A stretch of 64,000 nucleotides of DNA. Source: CBDCMJ01 sp965224325 (lineage in GTDB: Bacteria > Chloroflexota > Dehalococcoidia > Lucifugimonadales > UBA3495). The notes beneath the pieces are model-generated. The model had not been told where the DNA came from. It saw only the letters and a program-made list of their open reading frames with translations, and ran no database searches. The DNA is taken from NCBI GenBank assembly GCA_965224325.1, contig CBDCYT010000003.1, positions 186,001-250,000 on the forward strand, written 5' to 3'. This document shows positions 34,540 through 43,982 of this stretch, piece by piece. Numbering within the stretch: position 1 is the stretch's first letter; every line of letters begins with the position of its first letter. The position numbers were made by a program, and so were the translations under genes.

Positions 34540-36087
34540 ATGAAGTACGACGTCATAGTCGTAGGGGGCGGCTCTGCCGGATGCACCATCGCCAGTCGTC
34601 TGTCCGAAGACCCGGGCCGTTCGGTCCTGCTATTGGAGGCCGGCCCCGACTACACGGACTTCGACACCTTGCCGGAGGACTTAAAACTCGGCAACAACGT
34701 CTGGCTGTCGGCCTACGGCCCCCACAACTGGGGGTACACCGCCCAAATGACGCAGGAGCAGACCGAGTTGATTATCCCCAGGGGGAAGGCCACCGGTGGC
34801 TCCAGCGCGGTGAACGGGCAAGTCCTGTTCCGGGGCATTCCGGAGGACTACGATCGTTGGGCCGAGTGGGGCAACGACGAATGGGGGTTCATGAAGGTGT
34901 TGCCCTATTTCAACAAGCTGGAGACAGACTTGGACTTCGGAGGCAGCGACTTCCACGGCTCTGAGGGGCCGGTGCCAGTTCGGCGCTCACCCCGCAGCGA
35001 GTGGATGCCCCACTCCTTGGCCTTCGAGCAGGCCTGCGTCGCCGAGGGCTATCCCATAGACGAGGACCAAAACCACCCCGAGTCCACCGGCATTTCGCCG
35101 CGAGCGCGGAACACCATCGACGGCGTCCGGATGAGCATGGCCCTTACCTACTTGGACCTGGCCCGCCACCGCTTGAACCTGACAGTCAGGGGAAATGTCA
35201 CAGCGCGGCGGGTCCTTTTTGAGGGGAATCGGGCCGTGGGGGTTGAAGTCGAGAGCAGCGGGGAGATCTTTACTGCGGAAGGGGATGAGATAGTGGTGAG
35301 CAGCGGAGCCATAGCCTCGCCCCAACTTCTGATGCTCTCAGGTGTCGGCCCGGCGGAGCATCTCAAAAGCTTCGGAATTGAGGTGGTGCAGGACCTGGCG
35401 GGCGTGGGCCAGAATCTACGGGACCACCCGGCCGCCTCAGCCATCTACTACGCCACGGGAGAGAAGCCCGACGTTCAAGCACCTGTGCTTCAAGTGGGGC
35501 TGCGCTATACCGTCGAAGGGTCGCACCTGCGCAACGACATGCAACTCAGCCCGACGCTCATGACAAGCGAGCACCGTCCGGCTCACGTATCAATCGACGA
35601 GGACCGGAACTACATTGGCATAAGCGCCAGCTTGCAGTTGGCCTTGGGCAAGGGCGAGTTGACCCTGCAGTCCAGGGACCCCCACGTTCAACCCCTGCTG
35701 AATTACAACTATTACCAGGAAGAAGAGGACCTGAGGCGCATGAGGGAGGCGATACGTCTTGGCGTTCGAGTTGCCGACCAGCCATCCTTCCCCGATCTCC
35801 TGCTGGAACGGATTATGCCAACCGACGAAGAGTTGGAATCGGACGAAGCGCTGAATGACTGGCTCCGGCGAAACTCCGGGACTTCTCACCACGTGTCCGG
35901 CACCTGCAAGATGGGCCCCGACTCTGATCCCATGGCGGTGGTCGACCAGTTCCTCAAGGTTAAAGGCGTGCGTGGTCTGCGGGTGGCCGACGCCTCGGTG
36001 ATGCCTGACTGCATACGCGCCAACACCAACGCCACCACAATAATGGTTGGAGAGAGGGTGTCTGACTTTATAAAAGGAGGCCGTTAG
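34540..36087 (+). CDS. GMC family FAD-dependent oxidoreductase
   Basis: 515-residue glucose-methanol-choline oxidoreductase, choline/alcohol dehydrogenase-like. N-terminal ADP-binding V-V-G-G-G-S-A-G-C, then LLLEAGPDY. GMC signature 1 (GKATGGSSAVNGQVLFRG-type) lies at about 85-105 and signature 2 (G-A-I-A-S-P-Q-L-L-M-L-S-G-V-G) near 255. The active-site His pair is in T-S-H-H-V-S-G (about 448) with the second His/Asn in the N-T-N-A-T region near 490. The ATG has GGAGG six bases upstream. Oxidises an unknown alcohol. Confidence 0.92.
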   Translation: MKYDVIVVGGGSAGCTIASRLSEDPGRSVLLLEAGPDYTDFDTLPEDLKLGNNVWLSAYGPHNWGYTAQMTQEQTELIIPRGKATGGSSAVNGQVLFRGIPEDYDRWAEWGNDEWGFMKVLPYFNKLETDLDFGGSDFHGSEGPVPVRRSPRSEWMPHSLAFEQACVAEGYPIDEDQNHPESTGISPRARNTIDGVRMSMALTYLDLARHRLNLTVRGNVTARRVLFEGNRAVGVEVESSGEIFTAEGDEIVVSSGAIASPQLLMLSGVGPAEHLKSFGIEVVQDLAGVGQNLRDHPAASAIYYATGEKPDVQAPVLQVGLRYTVEGSHLRNDMQLSPTLMTSEHRPAHVSIDEDRNYIGISASLQLALGKGELTLQSRDPHVQPLLNYNYYQEEEDLRRMREAIRLGVRVADQPSFPDLLLERIMPTDEELESDEALNDWLRRNSGTSHHVSGTCKMGPDSDPMAVVDQFLKVKGVRGLRVADASVMPDCIRANTNATTIMVGERVSDFIKGGR

Positions 36088-36250
36088 CGTTTAGCGTAGA
36101 CACGGGGGGTCGGGGCACCAGGGTTAAAAGAGCCCCAACCCCGGATATCGTGGGGCAATTCGTCAGCGAGGGACACTATAGCTTCGCCGGTTACACCCTG
36201 GACCGGGGCGGCCGCCTCTGCGTGGTGGAAACCACCTGCCACCGTTTCCA
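36088..36250 (+). other. Possible coding remnant after the GMC gene
   Basis: A frame without a start codon reads P-D-I-V-G-Q-F-V-S-E-G-H-Y-S-F-A-G-Y, then RGGRLCVVETTCHRF and a stop near 36269. It looks protein-like but matches nothing I recognise. Either a gene tail or chance. Confidence 0.25.
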
Positions 36251-36259
36251 GGTATACCG

Positions 36260-36291
36260 CAAGGGTTAGGGGCAAGGACCCCCAACCCTTG
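36260..36291 (+). terminator. Terminator-like hairpin
   Basis: Stem CAAGGGTT(A)GGGG / CCCC(C)AACCCTTG. It lies between the plus-strand GMC gene and the minus-strand GlcG-like gene, so it could serve both, although no T-tract follows. Confidence 0.55.
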
Positions 36292-36337
36292 TGGGAACTT
36301 CGCGCTGTGTGCGGGCTTTGCGGTGGACCCGTCGCCG

Positions 36338-36751
36338 TTAAATGCCCAGCGCCGCTACCCCGGCCCTGGCGATGGCCTCGTCGTCGAGCCCGCTGGGCAG
36401 GCCGCCCACGCCGATGGCGCCGACTACCGCCCCGTCGTGGAAAACGGTGACTCCACCTGGTATCGCTATCAACTGGGGATCGCCGAAGAACTCAATCGAC
36501 CTGCCGGAGCTGCTGAGTTGCTCGGCGAAGGCGGCTGTATCCATGGAGCGGACCGCGGAGGTGTAGGCCTTGCGAATGGCGAAGGTGGGCCTCAGGCAGC
36601 GGTCCATCCGGGCGTAGGCCAGCAGGTTTCCGGCATCGTCAACCACGGCCATGTCGACCTTGCGCCGGTTAGTGTCCCTATTGTAATCGGCGATCATGGC
36701 CGCAATCGCGTTCTGGGCCTGTTCCAAGGTGATCATGGGTTTGTCGTACAT
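36338..36751 (-). CDS. GlcG/HbpS family heme-degrading-like protein
   Basis: 137-residue GlcG/HbpS (DUF336) protein. Marks: V-D-M-A-V-V-D-D-A-G-N-L-L-A-Y-A-R-M-D near 32-50, RPTFAIRKAYTSA and G-G-V-T-V-F-H-D-G-A-V-V-G-A-I-G-V-G-G. Members bind heme or cobalamin, or sit beside glycolate and catabolic operons with unknown role. It is convergent with the GMC gene. Confidence 0.88.
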   Translation of the reverse strand: MYDKPMITLEQAQNAIAAMIADYNRDTNRRKVDMAVVDDAGNLLAYARMDRCLRPTFAIRKAYTSAVRSMDTAAFAEQLSSSGRSIEFFGDPQLIAIPGGVTVFHDGAVVGAIGVGGLPSGLDDEAIARAGVAALGI

Positions 36752-36804
36752 ATCGTCAACCTCCGTGAAGCTGTCGTTGGGAAACTGGATGGCTCATTGT
36801 AGAC

Positions 36805-37464
36805 CAAGTTGCTGTTCATTCAGTCGCTGGGCCTGGATTTCGTCTATCTGCTCCTTGGTGCGGCCGTAGATCTGGGGAACGTCCCAACCCCGCAGGCCGG
36901 CGTAGGGGTCGATCTCAGACCGGTGGTGCAATCGCGCTCCAAGACCGTCATGAGTATTCGCCGGCTGCTGAGAAGACAGTCGGTAAAGATTATCTTGGCG
37001 CGCCGCTCCAACCTCTCCGGCGGCGTGTCCTCGATGCGTCGCGGAACTCGGCGCTTGTAGCGCTGGCTCTGTGGTAATGGCAATCGCAACTGGTAATCTA
37101 CGGGCAACGCTGCCGACTTAGTCAGCGCTGCGATCAGTTTACGTCCACAGTTCTTTTTACCTCCCCCCATGCAGCCGATTGAAATTGCCGAGTCGCTCCG
37201 GGTCCAACATTTTTCCCTGTACAGCCGGATGGTCGGGGCCGTAGCGGTGGGAACCGTTGTCCAGCAGCAGCACGTGACCGTTGTCCAGGTAGGTGGGATG
37301 GTGTTGATGAGAACGGTGGGACATAGTCGTGCGCCGTGCCTCCTAGTGACCTTAACTAAAGCCACCGCCATTATGACAGGCGAATGGGCATCCGGCTGGG
37401 TAGCCGGGTCGTAGCCGCGCCCATCCGTCGTCGGAGCCGAGTCAATGGGACCGGAAGACACCAT
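36805..37464 (-). pseudogene. Broken gene, aryl-sulfotransferase-like segment
   Basis: No intact gene. Minus-strand translation near 37330-37170 gives M-S-H-R-S-H-Q-H-H-P-T-Y then LDNGHVLLLDNGSHRYGP, which resembles the H-x-x-x-x-L-x-N-G-N-x-L-L-x-D-N-G core of arylsulfotransferases, before a stop near 37165. A separate 3' piece (SEIDPYAGLRGWDVPQIYGR...QLGLQ, stop near 36794) may belong to another gene. Assignment is tentative. Confidence 0.35.
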
Positions 37465-37465
37465 T

Positions 37466-38866
37466 CTATACGTCCGGCCGTAGCTGGTGCTGGGTGGCGG
37501 CCTCGTAGGCGTGGCCCACCTGGACCAACAGCGGCTCCGCCAAGTGCCTGCCGACGAACTGGATGCTGAGGGGCAGACCCTCGCTGTTCAGTCCGCAGGG
37601 CAGGGATATGGTGGGCGATCCGCTGAAGTCGTATGGTATGGTGAACCGTCCCCAGGTCCATTCCTCCTCGTCCATCGGGCCGTAGAGCGCTTCCGGCGTG
37701 ACCCGTTCCGGAGGCGTGGTCATGGAAGGGCAGACCAACACGTCGATGCCGTCGAATATTTGGGCCAGGGTCCCGTTGCAGGCCAACCGTTGGTAGCTGG
37801 CTATGGCGTAGTCGGTGGCGCTATAGCCCAACCCCAACTCCAGCCAACCCAGGAACCAGGGGCCGTATTCGTCGCGCCGGGAGGGGAAAGTTTCGCGGTG
37901 GGCCACGGCCGCCTCCACCGAGCACAACACCCCCCAGGCCCGGGAGAGGGGCTCGGTGTCCGGCATTCGCACCGGCGCCAGCACTGCCCCCTTGCTTTCC
38001 AGCAGGCGGGCGCCTTCCAGCACCGCTGCGGCCAGTTCAGAGTCGACGCCGTCTCCAATATATCGCTCGTCGACGCCGATGCGAACGCCGCGGACTCCTT
38101 GGTCCACCCCTTCCAGCATGTTGGGCACCGGAGTGGTCAGCGAAGTAGGGTCATTGGGATCATGCCCCGCGATGGCTTGCAGCATGACACCGGCGTCGGA
38201 GGCGCTTCGGGTCATCGGACCAATGTGGTCCAGGGACTCGGCCAAGGCCAACACGCCGTACCGGCTCACCCGCCCCCAGGTGGGCTTGATTCCCACAATG
38301 CCGCAGGCGGCTGCAGGGAACCTGATCGAGCCGCCGGTGTCGCTGCCCAACGAGCCGTAGCACAATCCGGCGGCAGTCGCTACTCCCGAGCCGCTAGAGG
38401 ACGCTCCGGACCAGCGGTCGGCGCCCCAGGGGTTGACCGGTATCTGGAACTCCGGATTGTAACCGGCCATCGCTCCTTCGGTGAGATTCAGCTTGCCGAG
38501 AATCACGGCGCCGGCGGCGTTGAGTTTTTGCACCACCGTGCCGTCGAAGTCGGGTACGAAGTCCCGGAACACTCGGGTGCCGCCCATTGTTGCGACCCCG
38601 GTGGTGAAACACAGGTCCTTGACGGCGATGGGCACCCCATGGAGACCGCCCCGGTAGTTCCCGGCGGCGATCTCCTGCTCGGCAGTCCGGGCCGACGCCA
38701 AGGCCGAGTCGGCCATTATCCTGGCGTAGCTCTTCAGATCGCCGTCCAAGGCCTCGATGCGCTCCAGAATCGTCGAGGTCAGTTCCACGGGCGACAACTC
38801 CCTGGACTGGAGGCGGGCCCCCACTTCCGCAATGGTTTGATAGTGCAAAGGCGTATCAGGCATCAT
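37466..38866 (-). CDS. Amidase (amidase signature family)
   Basis: 466-residue amidase-signature hydrolase (GatA/AtzF-like fold). The Ser-cisSer-Lys triad is visible: Lys in P-I-A-V-K-D-L (about 82), Ser in S-G-A-S-S-S-G-S (about 157) and the nucleophile Ser in G-S-D-T-G-G-S-I-R-F-P-A-A (about 181). Length is typical of stand-alone amidases. No GatB or GatC is adjacent, so tRNA amidation is unlikely. It diverges from a solute-binding-protein gene. Substrate unknown. Confidence 0.92.
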   Translation of the reverse strand: MMPDTPLHYQTIAEVGARLQSRELSPVELTSTILERIEALDGDLKSYARIMADSALASARTAEQEIAAGNYRGGLHGVPIAVKDLCFTTGVATMGGTRVFRDFVPDFDGTVVQKLNAAGAVILGKLNLTEGAMAGYNPEFQIPVNPWGADRWSGASSSGSGVATAAGLCYGSLGSDTGGSIRFPAAACGIVGIKPTWGRVSRYGVLALAESLDHIGPMTRSASDAGVMLQAIAGHDPNDPTSLTTPVPNMLEGVDQGVRGVRIGVDERYIGDGVDSELAAAVLEGARLLESKGAVLAPVRMPDTEPLSRAWGVLCSVEAAVAHRETFPSRRDEYGPWFLGWLELGLGYSATDYAIASYQRLACNGTLAQIFDGIDVLVCPSMTTPPERVTPEALYGPMDEEEWTWGRFTIPYDFSGSPTISLPCGLNSEGLPLSIQFVGRHLAEPLLVQVGHAYEAATQHQLRPDV

Positions 38867-39080
38867 TCCACTCCTAAGTGATAATCCGGCATCAACCCCT
38901 GAGGCCGGGCTGGCTACCCGGTCGGCCGCACCGGTTCTATCAACACGTCGTCGGGTCCTTCGATGCAGGCCAGTTCGGAACCGGTGGCTCTTCTGCAGAG
39001 GATACAGGATGCGAAACCGGTGGTAAACTTGGCCCGACCCTGCACCCTAATCCCCGGCTGGGGGCCAGGAGACGACTCAA

Positions 39081-40007
39081 ATACGCATCGCAGTACCCGA
39101 CCTGGTGTCCAACTCCTACTTTCCGGCGGTGGCCGCCGTAGAGCTAGGGTTTTTCCGGGCCCAAGGAATAGACGTAGAGTTGGAGATGGTCTTCCCAGTG
39201 GGCAGGGCCATGGAAGGGTTGAGGGACCGACGCTTCGACTTCGTGGCCGGTCCCGCCCACGCCACTCTGTCGGCCTTCCCCGGCTGGCAGGGCGCCAAGT
39301 TGCTGGCAGCCCTTGGCCAACACACCTTTTGGTTGCTGGTGTTGCATTCCGGCCTAGGTGTCCAGCCGGGGGACGTTGCGGCGGTCAAGGGTCTGCGTAT
39401 CGGAGCGGCCCCCGGGCCTGACGCCGCGCTGCGCCAGTTGCTGGCCGAGGCGGGGGTAGACCCGACGCGGGACGGCGTGGCGTTGGTCCCGGTACCCGGC
39501 AGTGGCGGGTCCGGCGTGTCCTTCGGCATCCACGCCGCCCAAGCCCTGGAGGAGGGAGTAATCGACGGGTTTTGGGCCAACGCGATGGGGGCCGAAGTGG
39601 CGGTGCGCAGCGGGATAGGCAACGTGGTGCTTGACCCGCGGCGAGGCCTCGGTCCGCCGGCAGCAAGGGACTACACCTTTTCGGCGTTGGTCACCTCCGA
39701 CGGGCTGATTGAAGACTCTCCCGGCACGGCGGAGGGGGCGGTGCGGGCGGTCGTGGAGGCGCAACGGGCGCTGCGGGCCGATCCGTCTCGGGCTGCCGAG
39801 GTCGGCCAACAGCTGTTCCCACCCGAAGAGGCCGCATTGATCGAAGGCCTGGTCCGGCGGGATGCTCCCTACTACACCGCCGGAATTTCTCCGGACTCTG
39901 TAGCCAACCTCAACGAGTTCTCCCGGAATATCGGCCTGCTCTCCGGCGACGTAGCCTATGAGCAGGTGGTGTCAAGCCGGTTGGCCCATCTTTGGTCTGA
40001 ACAGTAG
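39081..40007 (+). CDS. NMT1/SsuA-type ABC transporter substrate-binding protein
   Basis: Family homology begins before the first conventional start (GTG at 39105): the codons just upstream read I-R-I-A-V-P-D-L, the first beta strand of this fold. The only plausible initiator there is ATA at 39081 with GGAG nine bases upstream; the real start is therefore open. The protein (about 308 residues) has N-S-Y-F-P-A-V-A-A-V-E-L-G-F-F and AQGIDVELE, marks of NitT/TauT/SsuA binding proteins. No signal peptide is seen and no permease or ATPase gene is adjacent. Confidence 0.75.
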   Translation: MRIAVPDLVSNSYFPAVAAVELGFFRAQGIDVELEMVFPVGRAMEGLRDRRFDFVAGPAHATLSAFPGWQGAKLLAALGQHTFWLLVLHSGLGVQPGDVAAVKGLRIGAAPGPDAALRQLLAEAGVDPTRDGVALVPVPGSGGSGVSFGIHAAQALEEGVIDGFWANAMGAEVAVRSGIGNVVLDPRRGLGPPAARDYTFSALVTSDGLIEDSPGTAEGAVRAVVEAQRALRADPSRAAEVGQQLFPPEEAALIEGLVRRDAPYYTAGISPDSVANLNEFSRNIGLLSGDVAYEQVVSSRLAHLWSEQ

Positions 40008-41009
40008 GTGTGTTCGTTGAAAGTGGATATCAGGGCGCCCGTCGGCTTGCCGGTCCAAGAGACCGCCGACTTCATCGCGGGATGTGAGGCCGCCGGATTT
40101 TCCGGGGTTGGAGTCCACGACCATCAGCACAGCGGACGGGACGTTTTTCTCACCCTGGCCTTGGCCGCCGAGCGGACCTCCCGGATCACCCTGTACCCTG
40201 CAACTACCAACCCGGTCACCCGGCATTCGATGGTCCTGGCCTCGCTGGCCCACTCGCTGGAGGAGATCGCACCGGAGCGGGTGCGACTGACCGTGGGCCC
40301 CGGCTACCTAGCCGTCGGCAATATTGGCCGGCGCCGGGCCACGGTTGAGGCCATGCGCCGGGCCGTCCTGACCATTCGCCGCCTGCTGCGGGGTGAGCGA
40401 GTGGAATTCAACGGCGTTGAAACCCGGCTGCGTTACTTGAGCGACCGGCCGACACCGGTATTCATGACCGCCGCCGGTCCACGGATGGTGGAGTTGGCCG
40501 GGGAAGTTGCCGACGGCGCCCTGTTGCTTGTCGGCCTTCATCCCAAAGCGGTCGACGCGGCACGCCGCCGGCTGGAAATCGGAGCGGGGCGGGCCGGACG
40601 CACCCTCGACGGTTTCCGGACGATCTTCATCACTCCAACCACGGTGTCGGATGACGGCCCGGCCGCCCGCCGCTTTCCTCAACGGTGGTTCCGACCAGAC
40701 CAACCGTACCTGAAATACCCCAGCGATTCCAACCTCTTCTGGCTGCGAGAGGCCGGCATCGACCTGGCCGACGATTTCGTTCCCGAGAACATTGGCGATG
40801 CTCAGGCGAGCGAAATATGCGATGCCTTCGGTCTATTCGGCACACCTGAGGAATGCTTGGCCAGACTGAAGCGGGCTAGAGACGAATCGGGTATCAATCA
40901 CGTCTTTGTCTTTCCCACCCACACCCAGGAGGGTGGCTACGACATGCCGCGGGCCGAGGTGGACGCCTTCCGAGAGATAATAATCCCGGGTCTGGGCGCC
41001 CTTTCGTAA
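40008..41009 (+). CDS. LLM class flavin-dependent oxidoreductase
   Basis: About 330-residue luciferase-like TIM-barrel flavoenzyme (FMN or F420). Marks: G-V-G-V-H-D-H-Q near 38, R-I-T-L-Y-P-A-T-T-N-P-V-T-R-H (about 65-80) and V-R-L-T-V-G-P-G. Similar to methylene-H4MPT reductase-like and monooxygenase members. It starts at the base after the binding-protein stop, from GTG at 40008 or TTG at 40017, so the two are cotranscribed. Such pairs often serve sulfonate or xenobiotic use; here that is inference. Confidence 0.85.
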   Translation: MCSLKVDIRAPVGLPVQETADFIAGCEAAGFSGVGVHDHQHSGRDVFLTLALAAERTSRITLYPATTNPVTRHSMVLASLAHSLEEIAPERVRLTVGPGYLAVGNIGRRRATVEAMRRAVLTIRRLLRGERVEFNGVETRLRYLSDRPTPVFMTAAGPRMVELAGEVADGALLLVGLHPKAVDAARRRLEIGAGRAGRTLDGFRTIFITPTTVSDDGPAARRFPQRWFRPDQPYLKYPSDSNLFWLREAGIDLADDFVPENIGDAQASEICDAFGLFGTPEECLARLKRARDESGINHVFVFPTHTQEGGYDMPRAEVDAFREIIIPGLGALS

Positions 41010-41229
41010 CGGCTCCCCAAGGACTTTTGGCCGACCGTCGTGTTGGAGGAACAATATCAACGGGATCGCAGATGATTCTCCCTTCCTGAGAGAGAGAAAC
41101 TTTAGCGGAAGGGATGAAAGGGGATGCTCACTCCAAGTAACCGGCACACTAGATGCCGCTTCCCGGGCCACCCTCAAGTATAGAAGAATGCAGGATGCCA
41201 GCAATCTAGCAATCTAAGGAGCGCGCGTC

Positions 41230-42342
41230 ATGGCAAACAAGATCCGCCTGGGGTTTGTGGGTGCGAACGTAAACTCGACCTGGGCCTCTCAGTCACACTT
41301 CCCGGCGCTACTGGCCAGTCCGGATGTGGAGTTTACTGCAGTTTGCACCACCCGGCCCGAGAGCGCGGAAGAGGCCCGCCAAGCCTTTGGAGCGAAGCTC
41401 GCCTTCCATGATTTCCGAGCGATGGTAGTGTCGCCGGAGATCGACGCGGTGGCCGTGGTTGTGCGGGTGCCATCGCACTATGAGCCAACGAAGGCCGCCA
41501 TCGAAGCCGGCAAGCACGTCTTCACCGAGTGGCCTTTGGGACGGAATACCGCCGAAGCCGAGGAACTTGCAACTCTGGCCCGGGACAAAGGTGTGCAAAC
41601 CGCAGTAGGTCTGCAATCCCGAGTTAGTCCCGCATTGTTGTACGTCAAGGAACAAATTGAAGCCGGATACGTGGGTGAAGTGCTTTCGTGTCATGTGACC
41701 ACCATGCGCGACGGCGCGTTGGAACGCCCTTCCAGCCGCACCTGGCAGCGCGATGCCAGCCTGGGCGCAAACACCCTGACCATCGCCAACGGACACGTCA
41801 TTGACGCCCTGCGCTTTGTGGCCGGCAACTTTGCCCGGGTGGCCTGCATGGTCAGCATCCAAGCAAAGCAATGGTACGAGACCGATACCCAACAGTTTGT
41901 GGAAGTCACATCCCCGGACAATGTGCGAGTCGGCGGACAATTGGAGAGCGGCGCGGCAGTGTCGGTCCATGTTGGAGCTGTTCCCTGGGCCGGCAGCGGC
42001 TTTCGAATGGAGATCTACGGGCGGGAAGGCACGCTGGTCGCCACGGGAAGCGTCTCGTCGCAACGCGGTGAGATGCTACGGGTGCAAGGAGCGCGGGGAA
42101 GCCATGAGTTGCAGGACATGGATATACCTGAGCGTTTCGTTTATGTGCCGTCCGACTTTCCCCGCGGCGATCCCTTCAACATCGGGCAGATGTATGCCCT
42201 GTTCGCCGAGGCGGTCCGAACCGGACAGAGCCGCCTGCCGACGTTCGATGTAGCGGTTGACCTGCATCGTTTCATCGATACCATCAATCAGGCGTCGGAC
42301 ACGGGCCGGGAGTTGCCGGTTGCCCGAAGTGACGTTTCTTGA
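41230..42342 (+). CDS. Gfo/Idh/MocA family oxidoreductase
   Basis: 370-residue NAD(P)-dependent oxidoreductase. Rossmann half: LGFVGANVNSTWASQSHFPA, then VCTTRPESAEEA; the family motif E-W-P-L-G-R-N (usual E-K-P) is at about 99 with the dinucleotide-linked Lys position read as W-P. The C-terminal alpha/beta half ends near T-I-N-Q-A. The ATG has AAGGAG eight bases upstream. Sugar or inositol substrate is typical; galactose 1-dehydrogenase (Gal80-like) is possible. Confidence 0.87.
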   Translation: MANKIRLGFVGANVNSTWASQSHFPALLASPDVEFTAVCTTRPESAEEARQAFGAKLAFHDFRAMVVSPEIDAVAVVVRVPSHYEPTKAAIEAGKHVFTEWPLGRNTAEAEELATLARDKGVQTAVGLQSRVSPALLYVKEQIEAGYVGEVLSCHVTTMRDGALERPSSRTWQRDASLGANTLTIANGHVIDALRFVAGNFARVACMVSIQAKQWYETDTQQFVEVTSPDNVRVGGQLESGAAVSVHVGAVPWAGSGFRMEIYGREGTLVATGSVSSQRGEMLRVQGARGSHELQDMDIPERFVYVPSDFPRGDPFNIGQMYALFAEAVRTGQSRLPTFDVAVDLHRFIDTINQASDTGRELPVARSDVS

Positions 42343-42418
42343 GAGCCAGAAACACGCTAGCAACCAATCCCCACAGGCGACCAGGAATTTGCGTTAATAG
42401 ATTTAAGGAAGGGAGTTG

Positions 42419-43180
42419 TCAGTCTGTCGTGGCTGCCGGTTTATGGGTCCTCAGGAAGCGCCGGGCGTGGGCTACGACCTCGTCGATGTGTTCCTGCGAG
42501 TCTTTCCAGGGATAAATAGTCACCTCCGAGTTCGGGGCGAGGCTGGCAACCTCCATCGCGCACTCGTATGGGTGGGCCGGCACGTCGTCGGGCGCTATCA
42601 GCAGTGGTGTCTGCAGGGCACGCACGAAATCGCGGGAAACGGTGAAAACGAAGTCAGAGCGGTCGGTGTACATACTGGTCAGGAAGTCATGGACCATATC
42701 CATTGTGATATCAGGACGCTTCTCGCAAAGGGGCGGCCCCCACCCCGTTATGTTGTTCTGGTAGAAAATATCCGGCATCTCCGGCCTGAACCCGCTGGGT
42801 TGCATCAACGCCGCCGCCACAACGCGCTCCGGGGCGATCCTGAGCAGGTTGTGGATCATCGGCCCGGCGATGCAGAAGCCCATGACCAGGAACTCCTTGA
42901 TGCCGAGATGGTCCATCAGCCCAAGTTGGTCATAAGAGTGGGCATCCCAGGGGCTATCGATCTCCAGCGGGCCACTGGATTGGCCCAGATTAGCATTGCG
43001 TAGGTCGGCGGCAATACAGCGGAAGTCGTCTTTGTATGTCTCCATGGGGTTGAAGGGGTGCGACGTTCGCAAGCCTGCCACGGTGGAGTTAAGTCCGCCA
43101 CCCGGAATGATCAACAGGGGGAATCCCGAACCGACCTCTCCGTAGTAGATACGGCTGGGGCCTCTTTCGTAGAATGGCAT
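42419..43180 (-). CDS. Alpha/beta hydrolase with Cys at the nucleophile position
   Basis: 253-residue single-domain alpha/beta hydrolase. The oxyanion strand I-I-P-G-G-G (about 25) is present, and the nucleophile elbow reads G-F-C-I-A-G (Cys near 104) rather than G-x-S-x-G. The acid is probably Asp in L-L-I-A-P-D-D near 198 and the base His in D-S-Q-E-H-I-D near 231. Cys nucleophiles occur in dienelactone hydrolase and some related families. Convergent with the Gfo/Idh/MocA gene. Confidence 0.82.
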   Translation of the reverse strand: MPFYERGPSRIYYGEVGSGFPLLIIPGGGLNSTVAGLRTSHPFNPMETYKDDFRCIAADLRNANLGQSSGPLEIDSPWDAHSYDQLGLMDHLGIKEFLVMGFCIAGPMIHNLLRIAPERVVAAALMQPSGFRPEMPDIFYQNNITGWGPPLCEKRPDITMDMVHDFLTSMYTDRSDFVFTVSRDFVRALQTPLLIAPDDVPAHPYECAMEVASLAPNSEVTIYPWKDSQEHIDEVVAHARRFLRTHKPAATTD

Positions 43181-43825
43181 GGCTATGTTCCTCCGTCAGC
43201 GAGTTGCAAAGCTACCTGGATGTCTAACGAGCAGGCAGGCCGGAATTTGCGGCACAACGTCCGGAGGGGCGTATTGTACGGAATTATGTTTCGTCTGCCT
43301 GGTCTGGCGTTGAATCTAACCCAAGATGGCTCAAGCGGTCAACATAAGGGTCCGGAGCGCTGGGAGCTGTTAGATGCAGCGGCAGTTCGGTATGGACCGG
43401 GCGCATCGGGAAACCAAAGACAGTGTGGACCCGGTTCCCGTGGCGAAAAGAGCGGGCGGCCCGCTGGATCGGGTCAAAACGGACGATGACCCAGCCCCGG
43501 GTGTGTGACTGGCTTGCCAGCGCTTGGTAGCCCGCCCAAGAGGGTTTGAACCGACCGTTAGGCAAGTCTGTTTTTCTAGGCAGCCCACCTGTTTGGACGA
43601 GGGGGTTACGGAGCCCTAAGAGTAGGTGAAGGGTATTGAACCTCGGTTCCATCCAAATCCACCGCCCAAGAGTACCGCAGAGTTTCGTCGCTATTGCCCA
43701 ACCGACAAGAAGGAGTCGTCAGACGATCTTCGAGTTTGCCGGGATACGCTGCAAACTGATGCCAACAACCGAGACAACTGCCCTGGATGATAGGTTGGGT
43801 TCGTCTTACCTCTGCCACTTACATT
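43181..43825. other. Gene-poor region
   Basis: No gene supported. A 123-codon minus-strand frame (43284-43652) has no recognised family. Confidence 0.4.
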
Positions 43826-43885
43826 AGAATGAATACCAGGAGAATGAATACCAGGAGAATGAATACCAGGAGAATGAATACCAGG
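43826..43885 (+). repeat. Four 15-bp tandem repeats
   Basis: Perfect head-to-tail array of AGAATGAATACCAGG, four units, in the leader region of the RND gene. Because 15 is a multiple of three but no frame crosses it, it is non-coding here; copy number may vary between strains. Confidence 0.97.
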
Positions 43886-43982
43886 CTCTACATTGTGAAA
43901 GACTGGTTCAGGACCCTCGGAAGCGGCGGTAAGACACTCCAGCCATAGTAACCCTGCCATTGCGAACGGAGCCGGGTTGACC

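Noticed and set aside
37466..38866. GatA subunit of glutamyl-tRNA amidotransferase
   Set aside because: No GatB or GatC neighbour, and the length and flanking catabolic genes fit a stand-alone amidase.
37487..38881. 464-codon plus-strand frame over the amidase
   Set aside because: Antisense shadow of a well-conserved amidase; no domain features.
43480..43640. Possible tRNA remnant on the minus strand (GGTTCAAACC near 43540)
   Set aside because: The T-stem does not pair and no acceptor or anticodon arm can be drawn; only the T-loop-like string is present.
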